Source: Rhinopomastus cyanomelas (Eukaryota > Chordata > Aves > Bucerotiformes > Rhinopomastidae). From it: a stretch of DNA of 64,000 nucleotides. Position 1 is the stretch's first letter. Each line of letters opens with the position of its first letter. The stretch covers positions 1,240,001 to 1,304,000 of the forward strand of contig VXBP01010394.1 in NCBI GenBank assembly GCA_013400115.1, written 5' to 3'. The translations under genes were made by a program, and so were the position numbers. Below the pieces are notes generated by a model that was not told the DNA's origin, did no database searches, and was given only the letters and a program-made list of their open reading frames with translations. Positions 1 through 12,540 of this stretch are shown piece by piece.

Positions 1-1220
1 ACATTTCCTCTTTGGTCTGGAAGAAGAAATGTATCCTGCTATACCTTGGAGAGGAGATATTACTTCAGGATTCAATTTAAATCAAGAGGAAAAAAATGCT
101 GTCACAAACAAAATCAACTGCATCTTTTGGAAACCTTTTCCTATCAGTATAAAACCCGCAACTCAGTTCTGCCTTGTTGGCTTTGACCAGCAGTTGCTTG
201 TGTTTCTAGTGCCTTACTGTCAGTAAATGGGGGAAAAGAGCCTAAAAGAAATATCTAAAAGAAGTCCTTTCGGAGAGGGATCCAACATGCTACAGACCAC
301 ATTTTATTACAAGTGCCATGCGTAGCAGAGAGCTGCTTTCATTACCTGGTATCGGCCGCATGGATAGTTGGTCTGAGGAAAGAGGGAGGTTCTTCTTCAT
401 CTTCTCAGAATGGCAAGTACCAAACCCGCTAGTTCAGCTGAGTTTGCACCTTCATTACTTTAGAAGATGGAAGACAAACTCCATTTGCACTGTTTTTGTG
501 AGCACAGAAAACTCACCAGGTGAAAATTTCCAGCTGATACAGAACGAGAATCTGGGTTATCAGAAATGTTTGGCAGAATATCTGGCTTCGTGCAGTTTAC
601 TCTGAGATTACCAATCAGTGCCTGGCCGTTCTGTCGCTGTCTGAGATCTCATTTCTACGAACTTAATGACCTGTGCTAAATACAAGCGCTTTGCCTCGAT
701 CTGATGCATTGCTTACTTTCCAACTACCCCCCCAGTACTTACCAATATGCAAATAGCAAATTAATGCTGTTCTTTTAGCAACTTCAAAGCCATGATAAAC
801 CACCCAAAATGACATCTAGCTGTTAAGAATTAGCACCATTGTTCCAGCTCCTGCAATATGGTGGATTATTAATAGTACCTCATGCTGTGTGCAGAAGTCG
901 CAAGCAAGAAACTATTTCTATTAAGAAATTTCCTTCTGCTTCTCAACATTAAGTTTAATTTAATGTACTCTGAGCACAAACTTATGTGAAAGATGACTGC
1001 ATGGCAAGTGAATTGTAAGATAAAACACATCTCCTACTCTGTGATACGCATGTAACAGCTGCCAATATCGACGCTAATAACAAACCAAGACTGAAAAGCG
1101 GTTCTAGTCAAACTAAGAAAGTGCAGGAAAAACCCACTTTGGAAAGAGCGCTCTGCCTTTCTGAGCGTGATCAGGTGCTCATACATGTGCATTAGGAACA
1201 CATGGAAAGAAAAGGCCTAC
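1..1220 (-). other. TENM2: TENM2 intron following exon 3 (5' part)
   Basis: This is intron downstream of exon 3, beginning with GTAGGC on the minus strand. It is AT-rich. I see no further teneurin exon and no recognisable repeat. Short open frames here do not resemble known proteins. Confidence 0.85.
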
Positions 1221-1496
1221 CGTTCTCCTCGTCTGACTTGTTCTCGTTGTCGGAGTCGGTTAGTGTGAGAGCGGAGTTCTCACGACTTGACAGCCCAGAA
1301 CTGCGCCTGGATTTGATCCCTCTCCCCCACAGCCTGATGGCGTGTTCTGGAGACATCCCTCCTTCTGTATCTGAGTCGGCATCAGAGCCTGTGCTCAAGG
1401 AATAGCCCTGATGGAGGATTCCTATATCTGAGCAGTAGCCACTTCGGTGGGGAGAGGGCTCACAGATTCCCAGTTCTGCAAGGGTGAAGTTTGTTC
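1221..1496 (-). CDS. TENM2: Teneurin-2 coding exon 3 (cytoplasmic domain, internal exon)
   Basis: This is an internal coding exon of a teneurin, a single-pass type II transmembrane adhesion protein that acts at neuronal contacts and binds latrophilins. Read on the minus strand it begins after an intron ending TTCTAG, continues the codon split at the end of exon 2 (G|GA, glycine), and opens with residues TNFTLAELGICEP. It contains SGYCSDIGILHQGYSL, the acidic stretch STGSDADSDTEGG, the family motif MSPEHAIRLWGRG, and LSSRENSALTLTDSDNENK. It ends in an AAC codon plus one base, followed by GTAGGC as donor. The 276 bases carry phase 1 at both ends, so skipping the exon would keep frame. Reading past the donor meets a stop after eight codons. 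RLWGRG and the SALTLTD block are shared by all vertebrate teneurins; the SDTEGGMSPEHAIRLW wording is that of TENM2. The exon lies before the proline-rich and membrane-spanning parts, which are outside the window. Confidence 0.96.
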
Positions 1497-1502
1497 CTAG
1501 AA

Positions 1503-4500
1503 GGCAATTAAAACATAATTAAATAAACTAAAAGCTACGATACTTAAGTTTGAAAATATCAGACCCCTTTAATTTCTTTTGTAATGAATTACGTGTAGAG
1601 ATCACTGGTACACAGATGTACCAAGACTTAACTACGGCACATTGAATGGACACAAAAGAAGGTAAGAAATGTCTCTACATTTTATTTTAATTTATTATTG
1701 TAATCCCAAATAATTAATCACTTACACATGTAATTAACATAAAGCTCATGGAAGTACTGATGACATTGCCCGCTTTAACATGTACATAACCCACTATTTG
1801 TAAGACCAGAGCAAGAGCATTTGAGCATTGCATTATTGCCAAGAGGAATTTCTTCTTATTAACAAGTCCTGCATGGAGATGGGATTTCGACTTAATTCAT
1901 GGAAAATAAACACTTGTTTGGGAAGACAGAGCTTTTAGGTCAGGAATGCAAATCTGCCAGCAATGGAGCATGAAACATTGTCACCAGTTTTGCACTTCTG
2001 CATTTGGTGAGATTGGTAGTTCAGTGTCTGCTACGGAAATCAAGACTGATCTCCGAGTCACTGTTCTGCTTTTCTACCTTGTTCCGGCAGCCTCAAGGAG
2101 AAGGCGGCGTGCGTCGATACCCAAGCCAGGAGGTCATTGTGTTTAAAGGCAAAACTTCAACAAGCGATGTCAAAAACAGGTGACCTTTGGCAGTGAGTAA
2201 GGGCTCAGTGGACTAAGTCTCATACACTTTTAAAGCACGTGTGTCCCTGCAGGGTTCTCAGGAAGTATAAACCTGCTGGATGATTCTGCTTATGTATTTG
2301 TTTCCTACAGTAATGAACAGGGTGGTAAACAAATATAGGAAAACAGGCACTGGTCTCTAAAGCTTTCAGAGGATTTGAAAAGTAAAGTGATTTTAGCTTC
2401 ATTACATTAACATGAAAATGAAGAGCTAAGACAGACTGAAGTCACTGACAGAACAACAGTCACTTAATTAATTTTGTAATTTACAGGGAAATTAGACCTG
2501 AGGCCTGTGTTTCTAAAACTGTTGTTTTATTTTTCTCATCTGCCTCTATGTATTCATTGGAATGAAGCTACACAGTTCATACACTAAATAAAAAACACAG
2601 CAGTTTTTATTCAAGTATTTTTAAGTATCAACTTCTTTCACACATTAGCCAGGAAAGATCACGCAGTATTAAATCTATCTGGTTCATGCACCTGTGTCAG
2701 CCCTCTCCAGTCTCCCACCCAGATGTTAAAAGTATGTGTTGAATATGGGATGGATGTTCACAGCCATGGAAGGTAAAACAGGATCCTAGAGCTCATCAGA
2801 TAAAGGAAGGTGATGGATTTCTTCTGAAAGAATGAGATACATCTTCATCCACAAGGGTGAGACAAGAGTAGACAGGCCAACAACAAGAGAGCAGCCAACA
2901 CACCAGGTAAAGAACTGTCACTGACCCAATGACTCCAAAGAAATGAAGCCTTAAACATTGCTATTAAAGGAGGATATAAAAAGGCTGGCATTAAAAACAC
3001 CAGCTCTCTTTCATCAACACCAAACTAGCCCAAACCTGCTGAGCCCAGAGTATATTTTAACTGCCTTCTAACCTTTATGCTAGTAATCAGAAATGCCATG
3101 GTTTAGTCAAAAGCAGTGAACTGAGCAGCCTCAGTGCACAGCTTCTCAGTCAGACAGTTTCTGCCCTTTTTTAAAAATAGGAGCTCTAGCAGGACAGATG
3201 AAACAAATTGATTTTTCAAGAAAACGTAAATTTAGATCACATGAAATTTCAGAAGAAGATATTTAACAAAAGCACCTTGGGTTACAGTCACTTTTGAGCC
3301 ACATTAGCAAACTATTGTGTAAGAAAAAAAGATCCAAATCAACCCAAAATTTAAAATGGAAATATTTTAAAAATTGAGTGATTGAAGTCTGTTAGCCCCC
3401 TACTTGGTGGCCATCATCAGTAGAGGATAAGTAGCCACTAGACACGTGTTAAAATTACCACACTCATCATGAAAGTGAAGTTACTCAAGTTTTCTTGTTT
3501 GCTGGTGGTATAAATGTCTACAAATATACACCAATTATGAATATATTAGCTTAATTAAGCTGTTTTACATACACGGTAAAACATTTTAATGATATTCTGT
3601 TGGTTTTAACAGCCATTACAAGCCCAGATGATTTCACTCTGATTAGCATCCTGTACTGACGTCAAAATCCAACCGTAACATCAGATGCAAAAAGCATCTT
3701 CAGAGAAATTCTTACTTGATTGGTCTGAGGAAAATGGAAAAGGCACTCAAAGTGGAAGAAAACTACAGTTCAACACAAATTCTCCACCTATTTCACTTTT
3801 ATGATCTGGGAACCCGGTATCTCCCAGAAACGGGGAGAAAAACACTTGAAAACTGGCCAAATATAAAAAGATTTGAGGAGTGGATCAGATCAACTGAAGG
3901 ACAAAACGGAATCATCCCCTGAGCCTCTGGGAAAGGATTTTCTACAGTGCTTCTCAGAAATCTCCTTACAGCCTTACAAGAGGAAATCTCAAGCATCCTG
4001 ATGACAGACATGAAATATTCCAGAGATTTCCCTCTCTAGCAAAACCACCTTCTTCTCTGTAGACTCTAGATTAGTTACATTAACTCATTTTCAGTGGTTT
4101 CTTAATATTACTTGAGTGTTCTGTAGGAGAGCGTACAATGGCCGAATAAGTCGTGCTTGGGTACCCATGGATAACCCCTAAGAACGTGTTTCAAAGATGT
4201 TTTCCACATCCACACAAATACATAGATTTTATAAGCATAAACATACATAAAAACACTTCTCAGGTATATGTTTTACATCTACATACATAAAAATCTATGT
4301 ATCTATATTATACCTCCTGATATCTTCAATCACATCAGGAAGTGGAAACAGGAACACTACAGTTATGTTATCTACACGTTTCCTTGATCTGGATAATATT
4401 TTCCTACCTGCCTTGTTTCCCCAAAATGAAACCGCCCGCATCTCTGGAATAACCTGTAACTTCCCCCTAGTGTACCAGTGGCCTATTTATGTGCTCAGCC

Positions 4501-5948
4501 ATTAGTGCTCATTAAGGTATTAATGGTATTAGTGCACTACCCTTGTAAATTCACACAGAGAACTTATACCGTTCTGGATGCACAGAAATGATTCACTCAG
4601 TAATTCACAGCAGCAAGAACCCAACTATTCCTTTGCAGATAAAGTACAGTCTCACAAATAATAAGGCAATACCTAACTCATTTCACATCCCATCATACTG
4701 GCAGAGTACTCCATATGGAGCCCTGATGACAGAAAGGTCACCAACAACAATGCAGCCTTCTGGAGCAAGGAAACCCAGAGACAGCTTGGCCTGGGGTTAA
4801 GACTCAGTGTCTCCCTCAAGAAGTGTTTTCCCCACAGCTCTTCAGGTGATTAGGAAATCAAGCAAACCAAGCCCATCCAGAGGAAAGGGGGGAAGGAGGG
4901 AAGCAGAACCTGTTGCTTGTCATACCCTGGGAATTCAAACTGTACTGCTGTGCATTCACAGAGAGCAGTGTGGCTCGTGAGTTGAAGTGCACTGCTAGCA
5001 TGAGCAGTCAAGGCAGATGGCTGGCGGGTGCTCACAGAGTGATGCTGTGTTCTCTGTCTCTAGTGCTTGCATGGCGTTGAAAATGCATTTTGCCAAAACT
5101 CTTCTTGAGACAGTAGAGCTGAAATGCAGAGGCAGAATCCATTCTTGCACATTCAAAACACTGCTGATCACACCGTGAGAAAAGGCATAAAAACCCACCA
5201 GATCCTTACTGGTGAGGAAGAAAGAAACCTCTTTCTCTGGAAGAGCACATCCGAACAAAGTCACAAGGCCTTTTGCTTTTTCATATATGACAGAACTTGG
5301 AAGCCTCCATCTCTAGTTCCTTCATCCCCATCTGTAGAAACCTCTTGACTACATTCATCAAAGCAAAGCGGTTAATGCCAGCTGCTCCCTGAAGGTGTGT
5401 GCACCCTCTCGTACAAAACTAACCACTAGCACACTAACATGCACTGCCTTACGTATTTGATCATCAGTGCCCTTACATAATCTACATGCTGTGAATAGTC
5501 TCTCAGTAGAGCAGAAAGCATGTTTTCTTTTAACTAGTGTATTACTTCTACTGCCTTTTGAAGCACTTTTCCTCTCATAGAAATTTACTATTTCAGTTAT
5601 TTAGTTATCATTTAGTTACTTAGTTTAAAAATACTTAGTAAAACATGTTTAACTCCATGATATACAATTCTGATTCCCTCTGCTAAGTTTACACAGCATT
5701 ACCATGAAGGCAAAGGTTACTGGCATCTGACTTGCAGGCAGAGGTCTCACTGGGGTAAGTACACAGGGCATGACATGCCCTTCTGAAATGACCCTGCTCC
5801 AGGTATGATCGCTACAAGACATCTCAGAGGATGATATGTGACACCGGTGACACACAGATATGATAAATCTGCCTTCAGCGTAAGATCAGCAGTTCCTAGC
5901 TGGAACACAGCTAGCTAAGACATTCCATTGTTTCTTGAATGTCTGTTA
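1503..5948. other. Intron block, no gene seen
   Basis: This is AT-rich intron. It holds a TAAT-rich stretch around 1675-1740 and a 12-base inverted repeat (TACATAGATTTT at 4219-4230, complement at 4290-4301, 59-base spacer). The largest open frames (about 70 codons) resemble nothing known. Confidence 0.7.
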
Positions 5949-6345
5949 TCACAGAATCACTCTGACTGAAAAAGACCGCTGGGATCAGAGTCCAATCATC
6001 TACCCTAACTTACAAGTTCATCCCTAAACCATATCCCTCAACACCTCATCCGAACAATCTTTAAACACATCCAGGGATGGCGACTCAACCACCTCCCTGG
6101 GAAGTCTATTCCAGCGCCTGGCGCTCTTTCTGTGAAAAACATTTGTACCTAAATCAAGTCTAAATCTACCCTGTTGTGACTTGAACCCATTCCCTCTTGT
6201 TCTGTCACTAATTGTTTGTGAGAACTGACCAGCACCAGCCTCTACACAACATCCTCCCACTGTAGAGGATGTAGCTGTAGAGAGTGATGAGGTCTCCTCT
6301 CAGCCTGCTCACTATGCCCATAGCTGTGACACAACTACCCCAGTT
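5949..6345 (-). mobile_element. CR1 LINE fragment, 3' end
   Basis: The left edge reads ATCACAGAATCAC on the plus strand, the reverse complement of the CR1 3' terminal octamer tail, so the element points left. It continues with the CR1 3' region in antisense: the equivalents of 'ACCACCTCCCTGGG', 'TTCCAGCGCCTG' and 'CTCTTGTTCTGTCACTA'. Sense translation shows degenerate CR1 wording such as SDRTRGNG and WNRLPREVVESPSLDVFK. The 5' boundary is vague because similarity fades near 6345. Divergence indicates an old insertion. Confidence 0.88.
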
Positions 6346-7647
6346 TAGCTCCAACCAATGCTGTGTGAACAGGTCGGTGTTTTTAACAAACTCTGATCAC
6401 AATTTTTCTTAGTTCTTTATGCATTCACTTGTGGTAATGACAGGAAAAAGAAATGATTACAGTCTAAATTTTAGCCACTTCCTCCACACTTTTTTATCAT
6501 TTACCCTTTTAACTCATCACCCGTATGTGATAAACAGCTGCTGGCTTTTTTTGTCCTTCTCTGTTTCACCTGTCTGTTCAAACTGGCCTTTCCCCGTGGT
6601 TAAGGATCCTGTTCTACAGTATATTTTACTTAATTTTGTATCTAACTCTGCACTACCAGATACTCCAGACTGTGATGCCAAACCTAAGCTGAGGGATACA
6701 CCATTGTCGTACTCTTTTTTGAAGCAATCTTCTGTTTTATTTATGCTTTTTGAAGAAAATCACCATAATATAAGCTTTTACTTTTAAATGTTCCCTCCTG
6801 CCTCAATACATCAGTATAAAACACACTGCATCATTGTGGTGAATTAAACATCCTTAAATCAGAAAGATCTTCTCAGTGCAACACAGGAATGTTAACCCTC
6901 TGTGCCAAATTTAATATCAGCATGAAGCAAGCCTGGGAATTCTCTCTTAACATCACTGACAACACAATGATCACAACACTCAGTCTCTGAATACACCCAA
7001 ATTTCAAACACAAAGCACAAAGGAGAGATCAGATCTTGCTTTACTTCACCCCTCCAAGCAGAGGGAAGATCCCATGGCTAGGGAAGGAAGGTAAGAAAGA
7101 GGAGACTGTAGCCACTGCAGTCATGAGACTCATCAATCCCACAGCAGGTTTACGGTGAGCCTTTCCTCCCCCTTTTAATATTCACAAATCATTAGTAAAT
7201 AAAAAGAACCTGCTTATTTTCCTGACCTCTCCTAACCTTCCTACTTCCTAGCTAACTAGAGATTTTCCTTTTGGTTGCATGAGAAGCATCATTGTCAGCT
7301 CCTGCAGAACAAACTCTCCATTAAAAACCCAGACACCAGATTCCTTAGAAATTAGAAAATAACCATAATGAACATGGTCCTTTGTATTAAAATCTGAAAC
7401 TAGAGGTTAAGAAAAGCAGGCCTCCTCCTGTTTCTTTTACTCAGATTCTCAGATTATGTGTTTTACCATTATTTCATCCCAGGTATTGCTAGCCAGGAAA
7501 GCTAAATAACGTATAAAATAAGAAAATGTGGACATTAACCACTTAATGATGATAAATCTTACTTAAATAGAGCACTTTTGTGACAAAGGCATCAGGAAAT
7601 GCTTTATAGATGTTACTGAGCAGTATGAGAACACCACTGAGGTCTTG
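6346..7647. other. Intron block, nothing recognised
   Basis: A 122-codon open frame at 6419-6787 is hydrophobic and T-rich, with no family motif and no splice support. I treat it as chance. Confidence 0.65.
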
Positions 7648-7866
7648 ATCACAGCATCACATAATGACTGGGGTTGGAAGGGACCTCAGGATTTCATCTA
7701 GTCCAACATGGCCCTCCAGCCAGGGCAGGCTCCCCAGAGCAGGTTGCACAGGATCACATGCAGGTGAGTTTGGAATCTCTCCCGAGCAGATTCCACAGCT
7801 TTCTCTCCGAGTAGCCTGTGCCAGTGCTCTGTCACCCACAGTTTTCCCTCATGTTTCAGTGGAAAT
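7648..7866 (-). mobile_element. CR1 LINE fragment, 3' end
   Basis: It starts with ATCACAGCATCACATAATG and 'GGTTGGAAGGGACCTCAGG', the antisense of the CR1 3' end. It then runs through 'GCCAGGGCAGGCTCCCCAG' and 'CAGTGCTCTGTCACCC'. The fragment is truncated at its 5' end near 7866, where 'CCTCATGTTTCAGTGG' is still CR1-like. Confidence 0.88.
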
Positions 7867-9120
7867 TAAACAGAAATACAATGGTTTTCTTACAAGTGAA
7901 ACTCTGGCAGCCTTGGTCCCTTCTGCAGCAAAGTGACTAGAAGCAGCAAACAGAAATCCACTCGCACATTACAACACGTGGTTTGGATCTGAAATATATT
8001 TTCCAGCACCTCTCATCAGTGACAGCAAAATCCTTTAATTGTCTTTTTCATAATCCTCTTTCTGCCTTGGTTCTTCCTGACTCCGAGATTCCCCAGCCTA
8101 ATACCAGGATACAGATGTTTCTTTCTCTGACAATAGGGCTCTTGACAGTATTAATGCAGGAGATTCACATCCACTTAAAAAAAAAATGATGAAGTTTATA
8201 AAACTAGGCATCTAATGAGATTTCAGTGTAACAATGTCAGATAATCTGCAGTTAGGTGACCATATTCTAGTTTTTCAGTAAAATTTCTCCCTTCCAGTGA
8301 AGGGACAGTTGAGCTACTTTCACTTTGCTGTAGCCCTTACCATACTAAAGAGAGAACACAGGATTTTCCACTACTTCATACACCTTTCCATGGTGGTGAC
8401 CCAGAGAACAGCAGAGCCTCTTCTCAGAGCACACACTCATTCTGGCAGAACAAGTACCATCTAAACGTGGTATTTCTGGCACCACCTTAAGGTGATGAAC
8501 TTCATTCAATGCTGTGTTGGTTTAGGGCAAAGTATGTGTTTCATGTTTTCCCTTCAAATGCCAACATTGATTAAGGACAACATCAGACTTGCAAGGACAA
8601 GAGGATGGAGCTGGGTGGCAAGTATGATTATTGTTATTATTTATCATCTATCTGACACAGCCCAGGTTAAAACATAATTCTCAGGCTAACATTTTACTTT
8701 CTTAGGCTGTATTTATTGTAAGCTTTCCAACTTTTCCAAGCTCTAAGGAACAGTGAAAGAACAGCTTCACATACAGGTTGGACTTGATGATCTATGAGGT
8801 CTCTTCCAACCTTGATAATACTGTGATACTGTGATATTACACTGGGATAGGTTATTCCTAAGAACTGTCCATTCTGAAACCTGAAGGAGACAGGAAAAGA
8901 ATTTAAGCATAATTCCATAAGCAATTGCTATTTTCTCCTTGGCTGCTTTACCCTTCGGCACAGGGCCTCGGCACACCTCTCCTCCTCGCTGATTAAGTGC
9001 CAGCAGAAAGCAAATCCAGGGCTGAGCTCCTCTGCCGGTGCTTGGCAGCAGCTCTGGGGACCAGCAAGAGCTAAGTTCCACATAGTGAGCAGCCTGCCTG
9101 AATGACAACCTAGTAGTACT
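7867..9120. other. Intron block around a short CR1 tail
   Basis: Apart from the CR1 tail at 8771-8836, only unique-looking sequence is seen. 8930-9115 is richer in GC than its surroundings and joins directly to the 366-base duplication. Confidence 0.6.
8771..8836 (+). mobile_element. Short CR1 3' tail
   Basis: Only the last 65 or so bases remain: 'GGTTGGACTTGATGATCTA', 'GGTCTCTTCCAACCTTG', ending in ATACTGTGATACTGTGA. The two ATACTGTG octamers define a CR1 subgroup also seen in reverse at 23773-23842. Confidence 0.85.
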
Positions 9121-9852
9121 AAAAGAACTATCCAAATGATCCAGTGAACCTGTGCAGGGACAAACAGTGCGATGTGGGGATAAAACCCATACCTGTTCCC
9201 AGCTCTGTGCTCTGGATACACTTGAACAAGAGTGGGTATCTGTGACGAACATGCAGTACCTGCTGCCTTCTGTAACAAGCACCACAGAAAGAACAGAACA
9301 TGAGGCTTTGTGGCAAGTAATGGTGTTCTTGCTGTAAATTTTAAAATTCCCAGCTCCGCTCCAAACACTAAGTGACAGGGGTTATTGAGAGGGTTTGGGT
9401 TGTTGCGTTTTAGTTTTTTTAATAGAATCTTACAAAAAGGAGACAGAGTGCTTATTTTTCCCTGCCAAAACTGACTGAAACTACANAAAAGAACTATCCG
9501 AATGATCCAGTGAACCTGTGCAGGGACAAACAGTGCGATGTGGGGATAAAACCCATACCTGTTCCCAGCTCTGTGCTCTGGATACACTTGAACAAGAGTG
9601 GGTATCTGTGACGAACATGCAGTACCTGCTGCCTTCTGTAACAAGCACCACAGAAAGAACAGAACATGAGGCTTTGTGGCAAGTAATGGTGTTCTTGCTG
9701 TAAGTTTTAAAATTCCCAGCTCCGCTCCAAACACTAAGTGACAGGGGTTATTGAGAGGGTTTGGGTTGTTGCGTTTTAGTTTTTTTAATAGAATCTTACA
9801 AAAAGGAGACAGAGTGCTTATTTTTCCCTGCCAAAACTGACTGAAACTACAG
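9121..9852. repeat. 366-base direct tandem duplication split by one N
   Basis: The unit 9121-9486 is repeated at 9487-9852 with only two visible mismatches (9134 region A/G in CCAAATG versus CCGAATG, and TGTAAATTT versus TGTAAGTTT). The single unknown base at 9486 sits exactly at the junction and aligns with a G at 9852. The unit itself matches no repeat I recognise; the sequence just left of it (8930-9115) is non-repetitive. The N at the junction suggests an assembly join of two haplotypes or overlapping contigs, but a recent true duplication is possible. Confidence 0.9.
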
Positions 9853-12270
9853 AATAGCTCTATGCTTGTTTCCTTTTTAAAGATCATGAATATCTAAATA
9901 CATTTCATGACAGAAGTACCAACAAGATTAAGAACTCACTGCATTTGTGTACCTAAAGTGATAGCAACCATAAAAAAATACAGACAGAATTATTTTGAAA
10001 TTGCTTTTTCATGTTAAACAACCTGCTCAACACCTGATAGCATCTTCTATCACACTAGGACACTATTTTCCTATGAAGGAATAACAAGTTACAGCTCTGT
10101 GGAAAACAAAATCTTCGCAGAGGAGTCAGTTTTAAATGCAGTATAAGGAAGGAACGAAGTGCTATCCTAATGGAGAAGAGCAAGCATTGCCTGTCTGTAC
10201 CTACTGCCCATGTCTGCAGCCCACTTAGGCTCACTGGCACAAAGACCATGCAGTAATTCGACTATGGCACCCAAACAATGTCACATGGTCCAAACAATTT
10301 CCATCCCAGTCCAGCTCAACAAGATGTCAGTTTTCTGTTGTAAAAACATGTGAGTTATGTTAGAAAAGGGCAGTGAGCTCTCCTTGGTCTACAGAAAAAA
10401 CCCGACCTCAGTTAACCACAGCTATGCATCTATAAGGACTTTGAGATGAAATTACTGTAAAGCTACTGAACATGAATGCACAAACCTGAGCTCAATTGTC
10501 ATGTTCTATGAAACTCTGTATGAAACTATCAGGGGATAAATTAGTTGGTAACAATCTGTTGAATTCATTAATTCTTATTTTTACACTGTTAAATCAAGAT
10601 TTTACAAACAGTAAAAAATAAACCACTCCTCTTGACTTGATAAATAAACCTTGCTCTCAAGAAGCAGTAGCAGTCACAGGTAATAGGCTTCTGTACTTGC
10701 ACAACTGTTTAACTGGGAAGTCTCAGAAAACCTGATTCAGCTGTCATCACAGACCCAACCTTAATTGTTTTCTTTTAGACCTTGCTTCACAAGTTAGGAA
10801 CATGGCTCCTCTATATTTTATGAAGGTCCCCAGGCACATGTACAGATTTCTTAGCACTAGCAGCTGTCAGCTGTTTAGTCACAAGGTGCTTCTTCACTGT
10901 AAATATCATGTTACCTAGAAATAATAGTCAATTGTATCCCACAGAGTAGAATAAAATAAATTGCAACCATTAGTTGGCTCAGAACTTGTGTGTTTCCACT
11001 CTGAATGGAGTTCCTCATAAGGTTTTAGAAAGGTCAGAGATGGCAGTCTTCAAGTCTACCTTTCTAATCCTGCTAGAAGGACCAGCAACAGACCAACAGG
11101 AAAGACTCTGAGGAAATAAAGAAATTAATCTAATCTGGAAAGAAGAGCTTCCCAAAAATTCCAACCATTTAAATGAGCAGCATATGAGTTGAAAAAAGGT
11201 ATCAACTAATCCACAAACTCATTCCAGTTTAAATTATTATGCCAAACTTAAGGAATAATTAAATTAGAATAATTGGAGCACTATAATTTTGAAGACAAAG
11301 GTAAGTATATTGTAATCAGGTATCAAGGAAAACAGATCCAGCTCTCTGAGACAGTACAGCTACTCAGAAACAGACACAACCACGTTTTCTGTTATTCATC
11401 ATTCGTGTTCATTTTATGAAGAGATCAGGAAACGTCTTTATTTATTTGATTGAATTATAAATTGCTTTCAGCTTTTCACTTTTAATCCTAGTAAAATAAT
11501 TAGTTATTTTCACGGCCAGTCAGTTGTGGGGTTATAAATGGAACAGTTGGCACCAGTTCAGATTGCTATTGGTCCTGAACAGATAAAACGCACACCCTGA
11601 ACATGGGATGTCTCTTATGAGCCAACAACCACACTCTGTAGGCTGCACAAAGAGTTGTGGACACAGAAACTGGGAGCAACCACACCTCTCTGGCACAGAC
11701 AATGCTGCGATGCTATAGGTGACAGCACAGCAGATCTTTCAGTTCCATCGCTGGAACTCACCAGTCTTATTCGGATCCTACAGAGCCATGAAAGGAAGAA
11801 CCTCCTTCCATGCACTTCTTGCCCTTCCTACAGGAGCATTTTCCACACAACATCCACCCTGCCACGCTGCTGTCTTGCTTTTCATTTGGCCAGTCGCTCT
11901 ACTCCCAAGTGAAAATCTCCACTTCAGCCTCTCGCACTAGGGCCACTGCGCTGGATGGCATGTCTCGTTCAAACATTCCTTTCTACCCCAGAAGCACTGC
12001 TCTACTTGGTCAATACAATCTGTTTCTCTATTTGACCTCTATTTCTGTCTGTTCCACTGGTTTAGAATTTCAATTCCAGTGCTTTAATTTAGATTTTTCC
12101 TTTCTTCTTCTTCTTCTGTGAACTGAAGATTTTCAGCATGTGCCAATGAAGAGACTACAGACCATGTTAGTATTCTAACATTCTGATGTTCAAAACTATG
12201 CCTGTTTTCACTAAACACCATTTTAACAATAGGGACAGTTGCTGCCCTTCTCTTGTCCTTATCTTTCGTG
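9853..12270. other. Intron block with overlapping open frames near 11.7 kb
   Basis: Three frames overlap on the plus strand between 11655 and 12121 (73-103 codons). None matches a known family, and overlapping frames in several phases argue against coding. Confidence 0.6.
12102..12116 (+). repeat. (TTC)5 microsatellite
   Basis: Five perfect TTC units lie in a T-rich context. It is short, and no function is apparent. Confidence 0.9.
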
Positions 12271-12540
12271 TCACAGAATCATTTAAATTGGAACAGACCC
12301 TTGAGATCATCCTACTCTACCAAGTTTACCACTGGACCAGATCTCTAAGCACCACAGCTAAATGGTCTTTAAATACACCCCTCCCTGGGCAGCCTGTTCC
12401 AGTTTGGTTTCTCATGTCCAGTCTAACTCTCCTCTGGGGCAGCTTGAGGCCCCTCTCCCTTGTTCTATCACTAATGACCTGTGAGACGAGACCAGCATCC
12501 ACCTCTCTGTAGTGTCCCTTCAGTTGCACAGGGCGCTTTG
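12271..12540 (-). mobile_element. CR1 LINE fragment, 3' end
   Basis: It begins TCACAGAATCATTTAAATTGG, the antisense of the CR1 tail, then 'CTCCCTGGGCAGCCTGTTCC' and 'CCCTTGTTCTATCACTAATG'. Sense translation shows SDRTRERG and LPQRRVRLDMR. It is truncated near 12540. Confidence 0.9.

Noticed and set aside
8928..9887. 319-codon minus-strand frame reading through the N
   Set aside because: Its length is created by reading the 366-base duplicated unit twice across an unknown base; each half matches nothing known.
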